64,000 nt of DNA from Roseateles saccharophilus (lineage in GTDB: Bacteria > Pseudomonadota > Gammaproteobacteria > Burkholderiales > Burkholderiaceae_C), in contig NZ_SMBU01000026.1 of NCBI RefSeq assembly GCF_004342485.1, positions 1 to 64,000 of the forward strand, read 5' to 3'. Positions 36,413-51,271 of this stretch are shown piece after piece. Every line of letters starts with the position of its first letter. Within the stretch, counting starts at the first letter, position 1. A program made the position numbers and the translations under genes. Under the pieces are notes generated by a model, which had not been told where the DNA came from, made no database searches, and saw only the letters and a program-made list of their open reading frames with translations.

Positions 36413-37255
36413 CTATTCAATGGCTGGAATTGTCGCCGCATCGACCGCGGCCCAGACCTTGAGGGCGTCCACCGTTGCGGCGACATCGTGCACGCGCAGC
36501 ACGTTCGCGCCGGCGCTGACCGCGCGCAGCGCCGCGGCCAGGCTGGCGGGCAGGCGCTGGTCCACAGGACGGCCGGTGATGTCGCCCAGCGTGCGCTTGC
36601 GCGACCAGCCCACCAGCAGCGGATGGCCCAGCTCGGCCAGGCGTCGCTGGCCCGCCAGCAGCCTCAGGTTGTGCTCGGCCTTCTTCGCGAAGCCATAGCC
36701 AGGGTCCAGCGCGATGCAGTCCGCGGCAATGCCCGCGTCACGCGCCGCCTGGGCGCGCCGCGCCAGGAAGGCGGCAACCTCGGCCACCACGTCGCCATAG
36801 CAGGCCAGATCCATCATCGACGCCGGCTCGCCGCGCATATGCATCAGGCAGACGCCCGCGCCGCTGCCGGCCACGGCCGCCAGTGCGCCCGGCATCTGCA
36901 GCGCCTGCACGTCATTGACGATGTCGGCACCGGCATCCAGCGCGCGCCGCATCACCTCGGGCTTGTAGGTATCCACGGAAACCGGCACGCCCAGCGTCAG
37001 GGCGGCGGCCAGCACCTTGTCGATGCGGGCCCACTCGCTGGCCGCATCGACATGCGGCGCGCCGGGCCGCGTGGACTCGCCGCCGATGTCCAGGATGTCG
37101 GCACCCTCCGCGACGAGCCTCTCGCAGTGGGCGATTGCGCCGCGGGCCTCATCGTGCCGGCCACCATCCGAGAAGGAATCGGGCGTCGCATTGACGATGC
37201 CCATCACGCGGGGGCGGCTCAGGTCGATGCGGAAGCGGCGGGTCTGCCAATGCAT
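36413..37255 (-). CDS. folP: Dihydropteroate synthase, 280 aa
   Basis: Joins para-aminobenzoate to the pterin in folate synthesis; the target of sulfonamides. Motifs: [44 protein letters not shown] and [11 protein letters not shown]. The second pterin-site motif reads PGYGFAK where many enzymes have PGFGFGK, a mild variation. It lies between ftsH and glmM. Confidence 0.95.
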   Translation of the reverse strand: MHWQTRRFRIDLSRPRVMGIVNATPDSFSDGGRHDEARGAIAHCERLVAEGADILDIGGESTRPGAPHVDAASEWARIDKVLAAALTLGVPVSVDTYKPEVMRRALDAGADIVNDVQALQMPGALAAVAGSGAGVCLMHMRGEPASMMDLACYGDVVAEVAAFLARRAQAARDAGIAADCIALDPGYGFAKKAEHNLRLLAGQRRLAELGHPLLVGWSRKRTLGDITGRPVDQRLPASLAAALRAVSAGANVLRVHDVAATVDALKVWAAVDAATIPAIE

Positions 37256-37265
37256 GGTCTTGAAT

Positions 37266-37298
37266 GGAAAACGGGCCCGGTTTGAAGCCGGGCCCGTC
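37266..37298 (-). terminator. Terminator between ftsH and folP
   Basis: ACGGGCCCGG-CTTCAAA-CCGGGCCCGT followed by TTTTCC, read leftward. It starts about 15 bases after the ftsH stop and ends before the folP ATG, so folP-glmM expression needs read-through or its own promoter. Confidence 0.75.
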
Positions 37299-37312
37299 GG
37301 TTCGGGAGGGGA

Positions 37313-39217
<1,905 letters not shown>

Positions 39218-39302
39218 TGCGACTCCTTGGCCCTGATGACCCAGCGCGGGTTTCAGGACAGTGGGGGCGATTTTAGGTGACGCAAGGGGATGAGCCCTGA
39301 GA

Positions 39303-39977
39303 TCAACGGGGTTTCAATCCGATACCGACCAAGAATGTCTCGGAGGAGCGCTCCCGCGAGGCCTTGGGCTTGACCACCTTGACCGTCTTGAAGGTGGCGC
39401 GGAACAGGGCCACGAGTTCGTTGTAGCCGCTGCCGTGGAAGACCTTGGCCACCAGCGCACCCTCAGGCTTCAGGTGGCTGCCGGCGAAATCCACGGCCAG
39501 CTCGATGAGATTGGAGATGCGGGCGGCGTCGGTGGACGCGATGCCCGACAGATTGGGCGCCATGTCCGACACGACGACGTCGACCGGCCGGCCGGCCAGC
39601 GCGGCCTCCAGTTGGGCCAGCACCGCGTCTTCCTGGAAATCGCCCTGGATGAACTGCACGCCCTCGATGGGCTCGAAGTCCAGCAGGTCCAGCGCGATGA
39701 TGGTGCCGTTGAGCTGCCCCACCGCCGCCCCACCCTGCCCCGCCTCCTTGGGCGCGAACCGGCGGCGCAGGTACTGACTCCAGGCGCCCGGCGTGGCGCC
39801 CAGGTCCACGACCACCTGGCCCGGGCGTATCAGCTTGAGCTCCTCGTCGATCTCCTTGAGCTTGTAGGCCGCGCGGGAGCGATAACCATCCTTCTGGGCC
39901 TGCTGCACATAGGGGTCGCTGACGTGATTGTTCAGCCACGCCTTGTTGAGTTTCTTGCTTTTGGTTTGAGTTTTCAT
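39303..39977 (-). CDS. rlmE: 23S rRNA 2'-O-ribose methyltransferase RlmE, 224 aa
   Basis: Methylates U2552 of 23S rRNA in the 50S subunit. [40 protein letters not shown] is typical, with SAM motif [15 protein letters not shown] and catalytic Asp in [11 protein letters not shown]. It carries an insertion ([21 protein letters not shown]) relative to E. coli. It is cotranscribed with ftsH as in other proteobacteria and diverges from yhbY. Confidence 0.96.
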   Translation of the reverse strand: MKTQTKSKKLNKAWLNNHVSDPYVQQAQKDGYRSRAAYKLKEIDEELKLIRPGQVVVDLGATPGAWSQYLRRRFAPKEAGQGGAAVGQLNGTIIALDLLDFEPIEGVQFIQGDFQEDAVLAQLEAALAGRPVDVVVSDMAPNLSGIASTDAARISNLIELAVDFAGSHLKPEGALVAKVFHGSGYNELVALFRATFKTVKVVKPKASRERSSETFLVGIGLKPR

Positions 39978-39997
39978 GCCTACGGGATAATACGGGG
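39961..39997 (+). promoter_or_regulatory. Possible promoter giving a leaderless yhbY transcript
   Basis: GATAAT at 39986-39991 looks like a -10 box, with TTTGAG at 39965-39970 as a weak -35. Transcription would begin at or next to the ATG at 39998, and no ribosome site is seen before that ATG. Confidence 0.35.
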
Positions 39998-40474
39998 ATG
40001 CCTCAAATCAATCTGACCCCCGCCCAGCGCAAGGACAAGCGCGCCGATGCCCACCATCTCGACCCCGTCGTGATGATCGGCGGCGAGGGCCTGACGCCCG
40101 CCGTCGTGAAGGAAACCGACGCGGCGCTGAAATCCCACGGCCTCATCAAGGTCCGCGTGCTCGGCGACGACCGCGCGGCCCGCGAGGCCATGTTCGCCCA
40201 GCTTTGCGACGAACTGAATGCCGCGCCCATCCAGCACATCGGCAAGCTGCTGGTGCTGTGGCGGCCCATCCCCGAGAAGGCCAGGGCCGACCGCGAGGAC
40301 GCGATGCCCGGCCCGCGCGTCGTGAAGATCGTCAAGTTTTCCAAGAGCGGCAATGCGCGCCCCCAGGTCAGCAAGGTCAAGGTCATGGGCAACGAACGCG
40401 TGACCCAGGGCGGCGAGGTCAAGCGCGCCAAGCGGCGCAAGCCCACCAGCGTCAAGAAGTCCTTCGCTGACTGA
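39998..40474 (+). CDS. yhbY: YhbY-type CRM-domain RNA-binding protein, 158 aa
   Basis: Binds pre-50S ribosomal particles and helps ribosome assembly. Residues 1-95 are the CRM domain: [44 protein letters not shown] and LVLWRP. The C-terminal 60 residues are a basic extension ([17 protein letters not shown]) longer than in E. coli, which has about 97 residues in total. It is divergent from rlmE, another ribosome factor. Confidence 0.93.
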   Translation: MPQINLTPAQRKDKRADAHHLDPVVMIGGEGLTPAVVKETDAALKSHGLIKVRVLGDDRAAREAMFAQLCDELNAAPIQHIGKLLVLWRPIPEKARADREDAMPGPRVVKIVKFSKSGNARPQVSKVKVMGNERVTQGGEVKRAKRRKPTSVKKSFAD

Positions 40475-40895
40475 TCCACGCGAGGGCCAGTACGGCAAGG
40501 CCCTTCACGCCGAAGAAAGCCAGCGAGACGCCGTGCAGCGCCGCGAAGGACGCGACGCCCACGCCGGCCTTGGCGCTCGCCATCAGCGGCTGCAGGCCGT
40601 AGTAGCCGGCGATGGTGCAGAACAGCGCGACGACCGGCAGCAGCAGGCGGGCCGAGAACTGGCTGGCCGAGGTACCCGCCTCCGCCGCGTCCCGCGCAAG
40701 GCGACGCTCGATCATCATCAACACCAGGCCCAATGCCAGGCTGAGCTGCGCCTCGATGGCGAACACCCGCGCCACATAGGCTCCCGCCTGCGCGCGTTCC
40801 AGCACGGCAAAGGCGCTTGGCGTGGCGACGAAGGCGATGCACAGCAAAAGGCCGCCCCAGAGAGCGGCCAGCAGGGCTTGAAGTTTCAGGAACAT
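40452..40895 (-). CDS. DUF4149 membrane protein, 147 aa
   Basis: An integral membrane protein of the DUF4149 family, common in betaproteobacteria near greA and carB. Four helices are visible, with the conserved N-terminus LQALLAALWGGLLLCIAFVATPSAFAVL. Function is unknown. Its end overlaps the end of yhbY by 23 bases on the other strand. Confidence 0.8.
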   Translation of the reverse strand: MFLKLQALLAALWGGLLLCIAFVATPSAFAVLERAQAGAYVARVFAIEAQLSLALGLVLMMIERRLARDAAEAGTSASQFSARLLLPVVALFCTIAGYYGLQPLMASAKAGVGVASFAALHGVSLAFFGVKGLAVLALAWISQRRTS

Positions 40896-40911
40896 CGAAG
40901 GCTGTTGTAGT

Positions 40912-41003
40912 GCCTTACCGAGCGGCTGCCGCGGGGCCGGCTTTGCCGGACCGCTGGCGGCGCCCCCTTGAGGGGGCCGGCGCAGCCGGTAGGGGGTGGG
41001 TCA
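40912..41003. repeat. Dispersed intergenic repeat, copy B
   Basis: Same element as at 30163-30257, starting GTAGTGCC.TACCGA and ending CCGGTAGGGGGTGGG. It has the same three hairpins and again abuts a stop codon, that of greA, whose TGA overlaps the last bases. Confidence 0.7.
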
Positions 41004-41477
41004 TTCGTAGCGCACTTCGATGATTTCGTAGCGACGCACGCCGCCCGGAGCCTGCACCTCGGCCACGTCGCCAGCCTCCTTGCCGATCAGCGCACGCGCG
41101 ATGGGCGAGCTGACCGAGATGCGGCCCAGCTTGATGTCGGCCTCGTCGTCGCCCGTGATCTGGTAGGTCACTTCGGCGCCGCTGGCCTCTTCCTCAAGAT
41201 CCACCGTCGCACCGAAGACCACACGGCCGCCGGCATCCAGCGTGGACGGGTCGATGATCTGCGCCGCGGCGAGCTTGCCCTCGATCTCGAGGATGCGGCC
41301 TTCGATGAAACCCTGTTTGTCCTTGGCTGCGTCGTACTCGGCGTTTTCGCTCAGGTCACCCTGGGCGCGTGCCTCGGCAATGGCCTGGACGACGGCATGG
41401 CGCTCGACAGTCTTGAGTCGGTGCAGCTCGGCCTTGAGCGACTCGGCGCCGCGCTTGGTCAGGGGAATGGTCGTCAT
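41001..41477 (-). CDS. greA: Transcript cleavage factor GreA, 158 aa
   Basis: Rescues backtracked RNA polymerase by stimulating RNA cleavage. The N-terminal coiled coil carries the acidic tip [16 protein letters not shown] (about residues 40-55) with the Asp and Glu that coordinate magnesium in the polymerase channel. The C-terminal FKBP-like domain ends with [18 protein letters not shown]. Length is standard. It follows carB after a hairpin. Confidence 0.97.
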   Translation of the reverse strand: MTTIPLTKRGAESLKAELHRLKTVERHAVVQAIAEARAQGDLSENAEYDAAKDKQGFIEGRILEIEGKLAAAQIIDPSTLDAGGRVVFGATVDLEEEASGAEVTYQITGDDEADIKLGRISVSSPIARALIGKEAGDVAEVQAPGGVRRYEIIEVRYE

Positions 41478-41493
41478 GTCAAAACTCGATGGG

Positions 41494-41545
41494 CAAAAGA
41501 GTTCCGCCGCAGCGGCCCAGGGGACCCGGACTGCTGCGGCGGAAT
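41494..41545 (-). terminator. Terminator-like hairpin between carB and greA
   Basis: TTCCGCCGCAGC and GCTGCGGCGGAA form a perfect 12-bp stem around a 19-base loop. Read leftward it is followed by CTCTTTTG. It may end the car transcript or limit read-through into greA. Confidence 0.6.
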
Positions 41546-41617
41546 TGTTGGATCGGAATTTTAGCTTCAACGTCACATCGCTGAAGCGAGATGAGTTTCC
41601 GCTGAAACGCGCGCGTT

Positions 41618-44893
<3,276 letters not shown>

Positions 44894-44917
44894 GGCGGTC
44901 TGCGCTCTTGGAACTTT

Positions 44918-45559
44918 TTAGAGAGTGGCCGTGGCCAGCTTGGCCCCGAATCCAACGAAAAGGGCACCGACGCCGGCATTGGCGGTGCTGGCCAGCCTGC
45001 GGCGCGCACGGAAGGCAGCGGCCAGGCGGGCGCCGGCAAAGATCAGCGTCGAGAGATAGAGGAAGCTGAGCACCTGGATGATGGAGCCCAGGATCAGGAA
45101 GGTCAGCGCCGGGCGCGGATACGCCGGGTCGACGAACTGGATGAAGAAGGACAGCAGGAAGGCGATGGCCTTGGGGTTCAGCAGGCTGACGACCAGGGCC
45201 TTGCGGAAGGGCTGGTTCGCATCGACGACACGCGGCGCCTCGTCTGCCTTGCCATCACCCCGCCAGGTATTGAGCGCCCCGCGCAGCAACTGCAGGCCGA
45301 CCCATCCCAGATAGGCCGCACCCACCATCTTCACGACGAAGAAGATCTGCGGGCTGGACATCAGCAGCGACGCGCCACCGGCCGCGGCCGCCGTCATCAG
45401 CACCGTGTCGCCAACGAACACGCCACAGGCCGCCGTGTAGCCGGCGCGCACGCCGCGCTGCGCCGCGACGGACAGCACATACAGCGAATTGGGCCCGGGC
45501 AGCAGGATGATGAAGATCGCTGCCGCGATGAAGGTACCGAGGTCGGTGATGCCGAACAT
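44918..45559 (-). CDS. LysE/RhtB-family amino-acid exporter, 213 aa
   Basis: Inner-membrane exporter with about six helices. The family start IAAAIFIILLPGPNSLYVLSVAAQRGVRAGYTAACGVFVGD is clear, with LLNPKAIAFLLSFFIQFV later. The closest named relative is LeuE, but the substrate is not readable. It sits between carA (10 bases) and carB (24 bases), in the same direction, and so is likely cotranscribed with the arginine/pyrimidine enzyme genes. Confidence 0.88.
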   Translation of the reverse strand: MFGITDLGTFIAAAIFIILLPGPNSLYVLSVAAQRGVRAGYTAACGVFVGDTVLMTAAAAGGASLLMSSPQIFFVVKMVGAAYLGWVGLQLLRGALNTWRGDGKADEAPRVVDANQPFRKALVVSLLNPKAIAFLLSFFIQFVDPAYPRPALTFLILGSIIQVLSFLYLSTLIFAGARLAAAFRARRRLASTANAGVGALFVGFGAKLATATL

Positions 45560-45569
45560 GAAGCCCTCC

Positions 45570-46730
<1,161 letters not shown>

Positions 46731-46897
46731 AGGGGTCTCCGCAAGTAGGGCGCGTGCCCAGCATCGACCCGTCTGGGGACGGATCAACTTGAAGAAACCG
46801 AGGGGGTTTGGCGCCGGGCAGCGTGGGGTTCAGGTAAACCCATCGAGTATAGCCGACTGGGGGTTACTACGGAGGTTTCGTGACTGACTCGTGACGG

Positions 46898-47299
46898 TCA
46901 AAGTGCCGCGATGCCAGCCTTGGCGATCTCGACGTCCTCGCTGGACTTCACGCCGCTGACACCCACCGCGCCAATGCATTGGCCATCGACGAGGATGGGC
47001 ACGCCACCCTCCAGCAGGCCTTGCAGGCCGGGCACGCTGAGGAAGGACACGCGGCCCTGGTTGATCATGTCCTCGTAGTTCTTGCTCTCCCGGCGGCCGA
47101 GCGCGGCCGTGTGCGCCTTGGCCGGCGCGATCTGCGCGGAGATCGGCGCGGCGCCGTCCAGACGCTGCAGCCACAGCAGATGGCCGCCGGCGTCGACGAT
47201 GGCGATGCTGACCGCCCAGCCCTTGCCGGCGGCATGCGCCTCGGCGGCTGCGGCGATGCGTTTGACGTCTTCGAGTTCGAGTTGGGCTTGCTGTTTCAT
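46898..47299 (-). CDS. GlcG/HbpS-family protein, 133 aa
   Basis: The DUF336/GlcG fold: a helix (LEDVKRIAAAAEAHA), strand WAVSIAIVDAGGHLLWLQRLDGA, PAKAHTAALGRRES, GGVPILVDGQCIGAVGVSG and DVEIAKAGI. Members bind haem or cobalamin or act as redox sensors, and some accompany glycolate genes; the ligand here is not evident. Start ATG 47299 is internal to a longer open frame and gives the normal family length. It diverges from the Bax-inhibitor gene. Confidence 0.85.
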   Translation of the reverse strand: MKQQAQLELEDVKRIAAAAEAHAAGKGWAVSIAIVDAGGHLLWLQRLDGAAPISAQIAPAKAHTAALGRRESKNYEDMINQGRVSFLSVPGLQGLLEGGVPILVDGQCIGAVGVSGVKSSEDVEIAKAGIAAL

Positions 47300-47391
47300 G
47301 GCCTTGATTTCCTGGGGATGGGCTCCAATGTAGCCGCCTGGCACCGGCCTAGAATCGGTGCGGTTTCCCATTCGTCCTTCGGAGGATCGTC

Positions 47392-48084
47392 ATGAACGAC
47401 AGCCTGCAAACCCAATACGGCTACGCCAACGTGGGCCTTGCTGCCGACCGTCAGCGCGTGCTGCGCAACACCTACTGGCTGCTGGCCCTGTCCCTGGTGC
47501 CCACGGTGCTGGGCGCCTGGATCGGCGTCGCCACCGGGGTGTTCCGCATGATGAGCCCGGGCATGAGCGCCCTGGTCTTCTTCATCGGCGCCTTCGGCCT
47601 GATGTTCGTCATCGAACGCACCAAGGAGAGCGCCGCCGGCGTCGCCGCCCTGCTCGGCTTCACCTTCTTCATGGGCCTGATGCTCTCGCGCCTGATCGGC
47701 TTCGTGCTGGGCTTCAAGAACGGCACCTCGCTGGTCATGACGGCCTTCGGCGGCACGGCTGCGGTCTTCTTCACGATGGCCAGCCTGTCCACCATCATCA
47801 AGCGCGACCTGTCGTCCATGGGCAAGTTCCTGGTCGTCGGCGCGGTGATCCTGATGATCGCCGGCATCGCCAACATCTTCCTGCAGTCGTCCGCCATGAT
47901 GCTGACGATGCTGGTGATGTCGCTGGGCATCTTCTCGGCCTTCATGCTCTACGACATCAAGCGCGTCGTCGATGGCGGCGAGACCAACTACATCAGCGCC
48001 ACGCTCAACATCTACCTGGACCTCTACAACGTGTTCCAGAGCCTGCTGTCCCTGCTGGGCATCTTCGGCGGCGACCGCGATTGA
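47392..48084 (+). CDS. Bax inhibitor-1/YccA-family membrane protein, 230 aa
   Basis: Seven predicted helices and the BI-1 family pattern NTYWLLALSLVPTVLGAWIG, GLMFVIERTK, FGGTAAVFFTMAS and the end NIYLDLYNVFQSLLSLLGIFGG. In E. coli YccA modulates FtsH proteolysis and BI-1 relatives leak calcium or protons. ftsH is also in this window but not adjacent. GGAGGATC precedes the ATG. Confidence 0.9.
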   Translation: MNDSLQTQYGYANVGLAADRQRVLRNTYWLLALSLVPTVLGAWIGVATGVFRMMSPGMSALVFFIGAFGLMFVIERTKESAAGVAALLGFTFFMGLMLSRLIGFVLGFKNGTSLVMTAFGGTAAVFFTMASLSTIIKRDLSSMGKFLVVGAVILMIAGIANIFLQSSAMMLTMLVMSLGIFSAFMLYDIKRVVDGGETNYISATLNIYLDLYNVFQSLLSLLGIFGGDRD

Positions 48085-48107
48085 TTGAGTTCTTGCGATA
48101 AAGCTGG

Positions 48108-48132
48108 AAAGGCGGCTTCGGCCGCCTTTTTC
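48108..48132 (+). terminator. Terminator after the Bax-inhibitor gene
   Basis: AAAGGCGGC-TTC-GGCCGCCTTTTTC: strong stem followed by five T on the + strand. The stem also begins with AAA, so it can act for the leftward GH5 gene, whose stop is at 48131. Confidence 0.85.
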
Positions 48133-49639
48133 ATTTGCCGGCCGGCGTGTAGTTCTTCAGCACGTAGGGCGCACTCAGCACGATGGGCTGGCCGATCTGG
48201 CCCAGTTGCAGCGCGAGGTTCACCGTGCCAGCGGCAAAGCCCTCCGCCGCCACGCCGCTGACGACGACGGCCTCCAGCTTGTTCGTAAGCGTGACCTGGC
48301 CGGACACCACGGCCGTGTAGGGCGCCGAGCCGAGCTGCAGCAGCATCGGAACAACCGCCTTGGCCTTTGGGTCCTCCGTGTCCAGCCGCGCCCACAGCAG
48401 GGCCTGCAACTTGTCGCCCTTGGCAATGTCACCCTGCAGCGGCATGACGGCACCGATATCCCAGGCATTGGGCTTGGCGCCGGCCAAGGCCACGCGCAGG
48501 CAGGTCCTGCTGGTGGTGGCGCAGGGCACCTGCTGGGTAGACTGGCCCTCGCCGTACACCGACCAGGCCGTCGCGCGCGGCGCGTTGATGAGGTAGTCCA
48601 ACGCCGGGTCACGCGCCGGCGCAACTGCTGCCACGATTCGGCCAATCAACGCACCATGGATGGGCTTGACCCAGTCGTCGGCTTTCATGTCCCAGAGCAC
48701 GAAGTCCGAGTCGAACTGCCAGTACGACCAGCCGAAGCCACGCGCCTCGGCGGCCCGCGCCACGGCGGCCGTCCAGGCCACGCGGTGATACATGCCAGCG
48801 CTTTCCAATGCGCCGAACTCGCCCATCAGGATGGGCCGCTTGTGCTGGTCGGCCCAGGCCTTGACCCGGTCCATGTCCTTCTGCAGCTTCTCCAGCTCGG
48901 CCGGCGAGCCCCAGGTGATGCCAGACAGCTTCTGGAACTGCGGCGTCCAGCTTGCGCCCTGGTGCGTGAACTCCATGGGCGTGTAGTAGTGGAAGGTCAC
49001 GATGAGCTGCCGGTCGCTGTCGGGCAGGCGCAGGCTGTCCAGGTGGTCCAGCGAGTTCCAGAACTTGGGGCCGACGATGACCCGGCGCGTCGGGTTGGTC
49101 TCGCGGATGATGGCCAGGTTCTCGGCCAGCATGTCGTTCCAGATCGCGTCGGCGGCACCGTTAGGCTCGTTCAGGATCTCGAAGATCACCGCGTCCGGCG
49201 CGCCCCGGTAGCGCGGCGCAATCTGACGCCAGAAGGCCTGGAGCTGGGCGCGGCAGACGGCCACCTCCTTCGCACATTCGGTGAAGTTGTGCTCGTCAAG
49301 AATGACCTGCAGGCCGGCCTTCAGCCCCGCATCCACCAGGATGTCCAGCTGCTTCAGCCAGGCGGCGGGCAAGCGATGCTCGGCGTCCATGTGCACAAAG
49401 GCCTGGAGGTTGAGCCGGACGTGATCGAAGCCACCGTCGCGGATGGCCTGCATGTGGCGCGGCTGGAAGCGCGCCTTGGCGGGGTCGGTCCAGAGCGGGT
49501 CGTAGCCCACGATGTTGACGCCCCGCTTGGGCACGCTGGGTATGGCCGCGCCATCGGCCTGCGCATGGGCGCCGCCGATCAAGCCAAGCGCCAGCCAGGC
49601 GACGCCCAGCAGGCGGGCAAAGTTGAGTCGGGTGAACAC
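48131..49639 (-). CDS. Glycoside hydrolase family 5 (cellulase-like), 502 aa
   Basis: A secreted glycosidase, probably endo-beta-glucanase or mannanase. The signal peptide (RLNFARLLGVAWLALGLIGGAHA) is followed by the GH5 barrel: VNIVGYDPLW, RLNLQAFVHM, acid/base Glu in FEILNEPNG, FHYYTPMEFTHQG and nucleophile Glu in LMGEFGALE. Residues about 370-502 form a second, carbohydrate-binding-like domain. The start is GTG 49639, with GGAGG six bases upstream. It stands alone, behind a long palindrome that suggests substrate-controlled expression. Confidence 0.85.
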   Translation of the reverse strand: MFTRLNFARLLGVAWLALGLIGGAHAQADGAAIPSVPKRGVNIVGYDPLWTDPAKARFQPRHMQAIRDGGFDHVRLNLQAFVHMDAEHRLPAAWLKQLDILVDAGLKAGLQVILDEHNFTECAKEVAVCRAQLQAFWRQIAPRYRGAPDAVIFEILNEPNGAADAIWNDMLAENLAIIRETNPTRRVIVGPKFWNSLDHLDSLRLPDSDRQLIVTFHYYTPMEFTHQGASWTPQFQKLSGITWGSPAELEKLQKDMDRVKAWADQHKRPILMGEFGALESAGMYHRVAWTAAVARAAEARGFGWSYWQFDSDFVLWDMKADDWVKPIHGALIGRIVAAVAPARDPALDYLINAPRATAWSVYGEGQSTQQVPCATTSRTCLRVALAGAKPNAWDIGAVMPLQGDIAKGDKLQALLWARLDTEDPKAKAVVPMLLQLGSAPYTAVVSGQVTLTNKLEAVVVSGVAAEGFAAGTVNLALQLGQIGQPIVLSAPYVLKNYTPAGK

Positions 49640-49673
49640 GGGCGGCCTCCAGTCTCCAAGTCGGTAGCTGTCG

Positions 49674-49702
49674 ATAAACACAACTAAACAAATTGTGTTT
49701 AT
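49674..49702. promoter_or_regulatory. 29-bp AT-rich palindrome upstream of GH5 gene
   Basis: ATAAACACAA and TTGTGTTTAT are perfect 10-base inverted arms around a 9-base spacer, 35-63 bases before the GTG start. It is an AT-rich island in GC-rich DNA and has the look of a repressor or activator operator. The regulator is not in the neighbourhood. Confidence 0.6.
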
Positions 49703-49806
49703 CCATTTTGTCCACCTTGCCGAAAACGGCACCCCGGACTTACGCGAACACGCACCCGGCCCGCGCCGCCGTCACGCGGCGCGCATGCCTTCCCCTGCGG
49801 CCAACC

Positions 49807-51159
49807 TCAGCGTTCGAAGACCGCGACGCTCTCGACGTGGGCCGTGTGCGGGAACATGTTCACCGCGCTGGCCGCCGTGCAGCGGTAGCCCGCCACATTG
49901 ACGAGCAGGCCCGCGTCGCGCGCCAGCGTGGCCGGGTTGCATGACACGTAGACGATGCGCTTCGGCGGCGTCCAGCCCGGCGCCAGCGACGGGTCCTGGG
50001 CGATGTCGGCCACGGCCTTGGCGAGGGCGAAGGCGCCCTCGCGTGGCGGGTCGATCAGCCAGCGGTCGGCCACGCCGTCGGCGGCCAGCAGCTCGGGCGT
50101 CATCTCGAACAGATTGCGCGCAACGAAGCTGGTCTTGTGCGCGAGGCCGTTGGCCGCGGCGTTCTCGCGCGAACGCTGCACCAGCGTCTCGCTGCCCTCG
50201 ATGCCCAGCACCTCGCGCGCCTGCGTGGCCAGCGGCAGCGTGAAGTTGCCCAGGCCGCAGAACCAGTCGATGACGCGCTCGTCCTTCTGCACGGCCAGCA
50301 GGCGCAGCGCGCGGCCCACCAGCGCCGCGTTGATGTGCGGGTTGACCTGGGTGAAGTCGGTCGGCTTGAAGGGCATGGTCACGCCGAACTCGGGCAGGCC
50401 GTAGGCCAGCTGCGGGCCACCCTCGTCCAGCAGCTTGACCGTGTCCGGTCCCTTGGGTTGCAGCCACCACTGCACGCCATGCTTGGCGGCGAACTCGCGC
50501 AGCAGAGCGACATCGCCGGCCGGCAGTGGGTTCAGGTGGCGCAGCACCAGTGCGATGACCGCGTCGCCCATCGCCAGCTCGATCTGGGGCAGGCGGTCGC
50601 GTTCGGCCATGCCGGAGATCAGCTCGCGCAGCGGCAACAACAGGTCGCTGACGACCTTGGGCACGACCTTGCAGACCTGCATGTCGGCCACATAGCGGCT
50701 CTTGCGCTCATGGAAACCGATCAGCACGACGCCCTTCTTGGCCACATAGCGCACCGAGAACCGCGCCCGGTAGCGATAGCCCCAGGTCGGCCCCTCGATG
50801 GGCCGCAGCAGCACCTCGGGCTTGACCTTGCCCAGGTGCCAGAGCTGGTCTTCCACAACCCGCTGCTTGATCGCCACCTGGGCCCCGGCATGCAGATGTT
50901 GCATCTTGCAGCCGCCGCAGGCACCGGCATGCAGACCGAAATGCGGGCAGCCCGGCGTCACGCGCAGCGGGCTTTCCTTCTTGATCTCGGTGAGCTGGCC
51001 CTGCTCCCAGTTGTTCTTGCGGCGCGAGATCTGCGCCTTCACGATTTCGCCCGGCAAGGCGCCGTCGATGAAAACCACCTTGCCCTCGGCGTTGTGCGCC
51101 ACGCCCTGCGCCTCAAGCTCGAGGCTTTCGACCTTGAGCCAATCCGTCGTCTGATTCAT
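49807..51159 (-). CDS. rlmD: 23S rRNA m5U1939 methyltransferase RlmD, 450 aa
   Basis: SAM-dependent methylation of 23S rRNA. TRAM domain at residues about 8-60, then 4Fe-4S cysteines C71, C81 and C84 ([14 protein letters not shown]) plus one near 162 (MQVCKVV). The methyltransferase core has [14 protein letters not shown], and [10 protein letters not shown] carries the catalytic cysteine. Length is normal. It lies next to rpoS in the same direction, 110 bases away. Confidence 0.96.
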   Translation of the reverse strand: MNQTTDWLKVESLELEAQGVAHNAEGKVVFIDGALPGEIVKAQISRRKNNWEQGQLTEIKKESPLRVTPGCPHFGLHAGACGGCKMQHLHAGAQVAIKQRVVEDQLWHLGKVKPEVLLRPIEGPTWGYRYRARFSVRYVAKKGVVLIGFHERKSRYVADMQVCKVVPKVVSDLLLPLRELISGMAERDRLPQIELAMGDAVIALVLRHLNPLPAGDVALLREFAAKHGVQWWLQPKGPDTVKLLDEGGPQLAYGLPEFGVTMPFKPTDFTQVNPHINAALVGRALRLLAVQKDERVIDWFCGLGNFTLPLATQAREVLGIEGSETLVQRSRENAAANGLAHKTSFVARNLFEMTPELLAADGVADRWLIDPPREGAFALAKAVADIAQDPSLAPGWTPPKRIVYVSCNPATLARDAGLLVNVAGYRCTAASAVNMFPHTAHVESVAVFER

Positions 51160-51271
51160 GGGGCCGAATTATCCCGGCATGGAACGAGCCCCTCGTCCAA
51201 CGAGTACGTCGACCGATCCCCCAAGGGGATGCGGGCCGGCTTGGGGCGGCCCTGCGCTCGGCCCAGCCCCC

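Noticed and set aside
46731-46897. Riboswitch or attenuator upstream of carA
   Set aside because: No recognisable aptamer or leader peptide; the 167 bases show no stable terminator pair.
51180-51270. Third copy of the dispersed repeat between rlmD and rpoS
   Set aside because: It shares the GC-rich hairpin style (CCCCCAAGGGG, GGGCCGGC) but does not align with copies A and B along its length, so it may be a different element.
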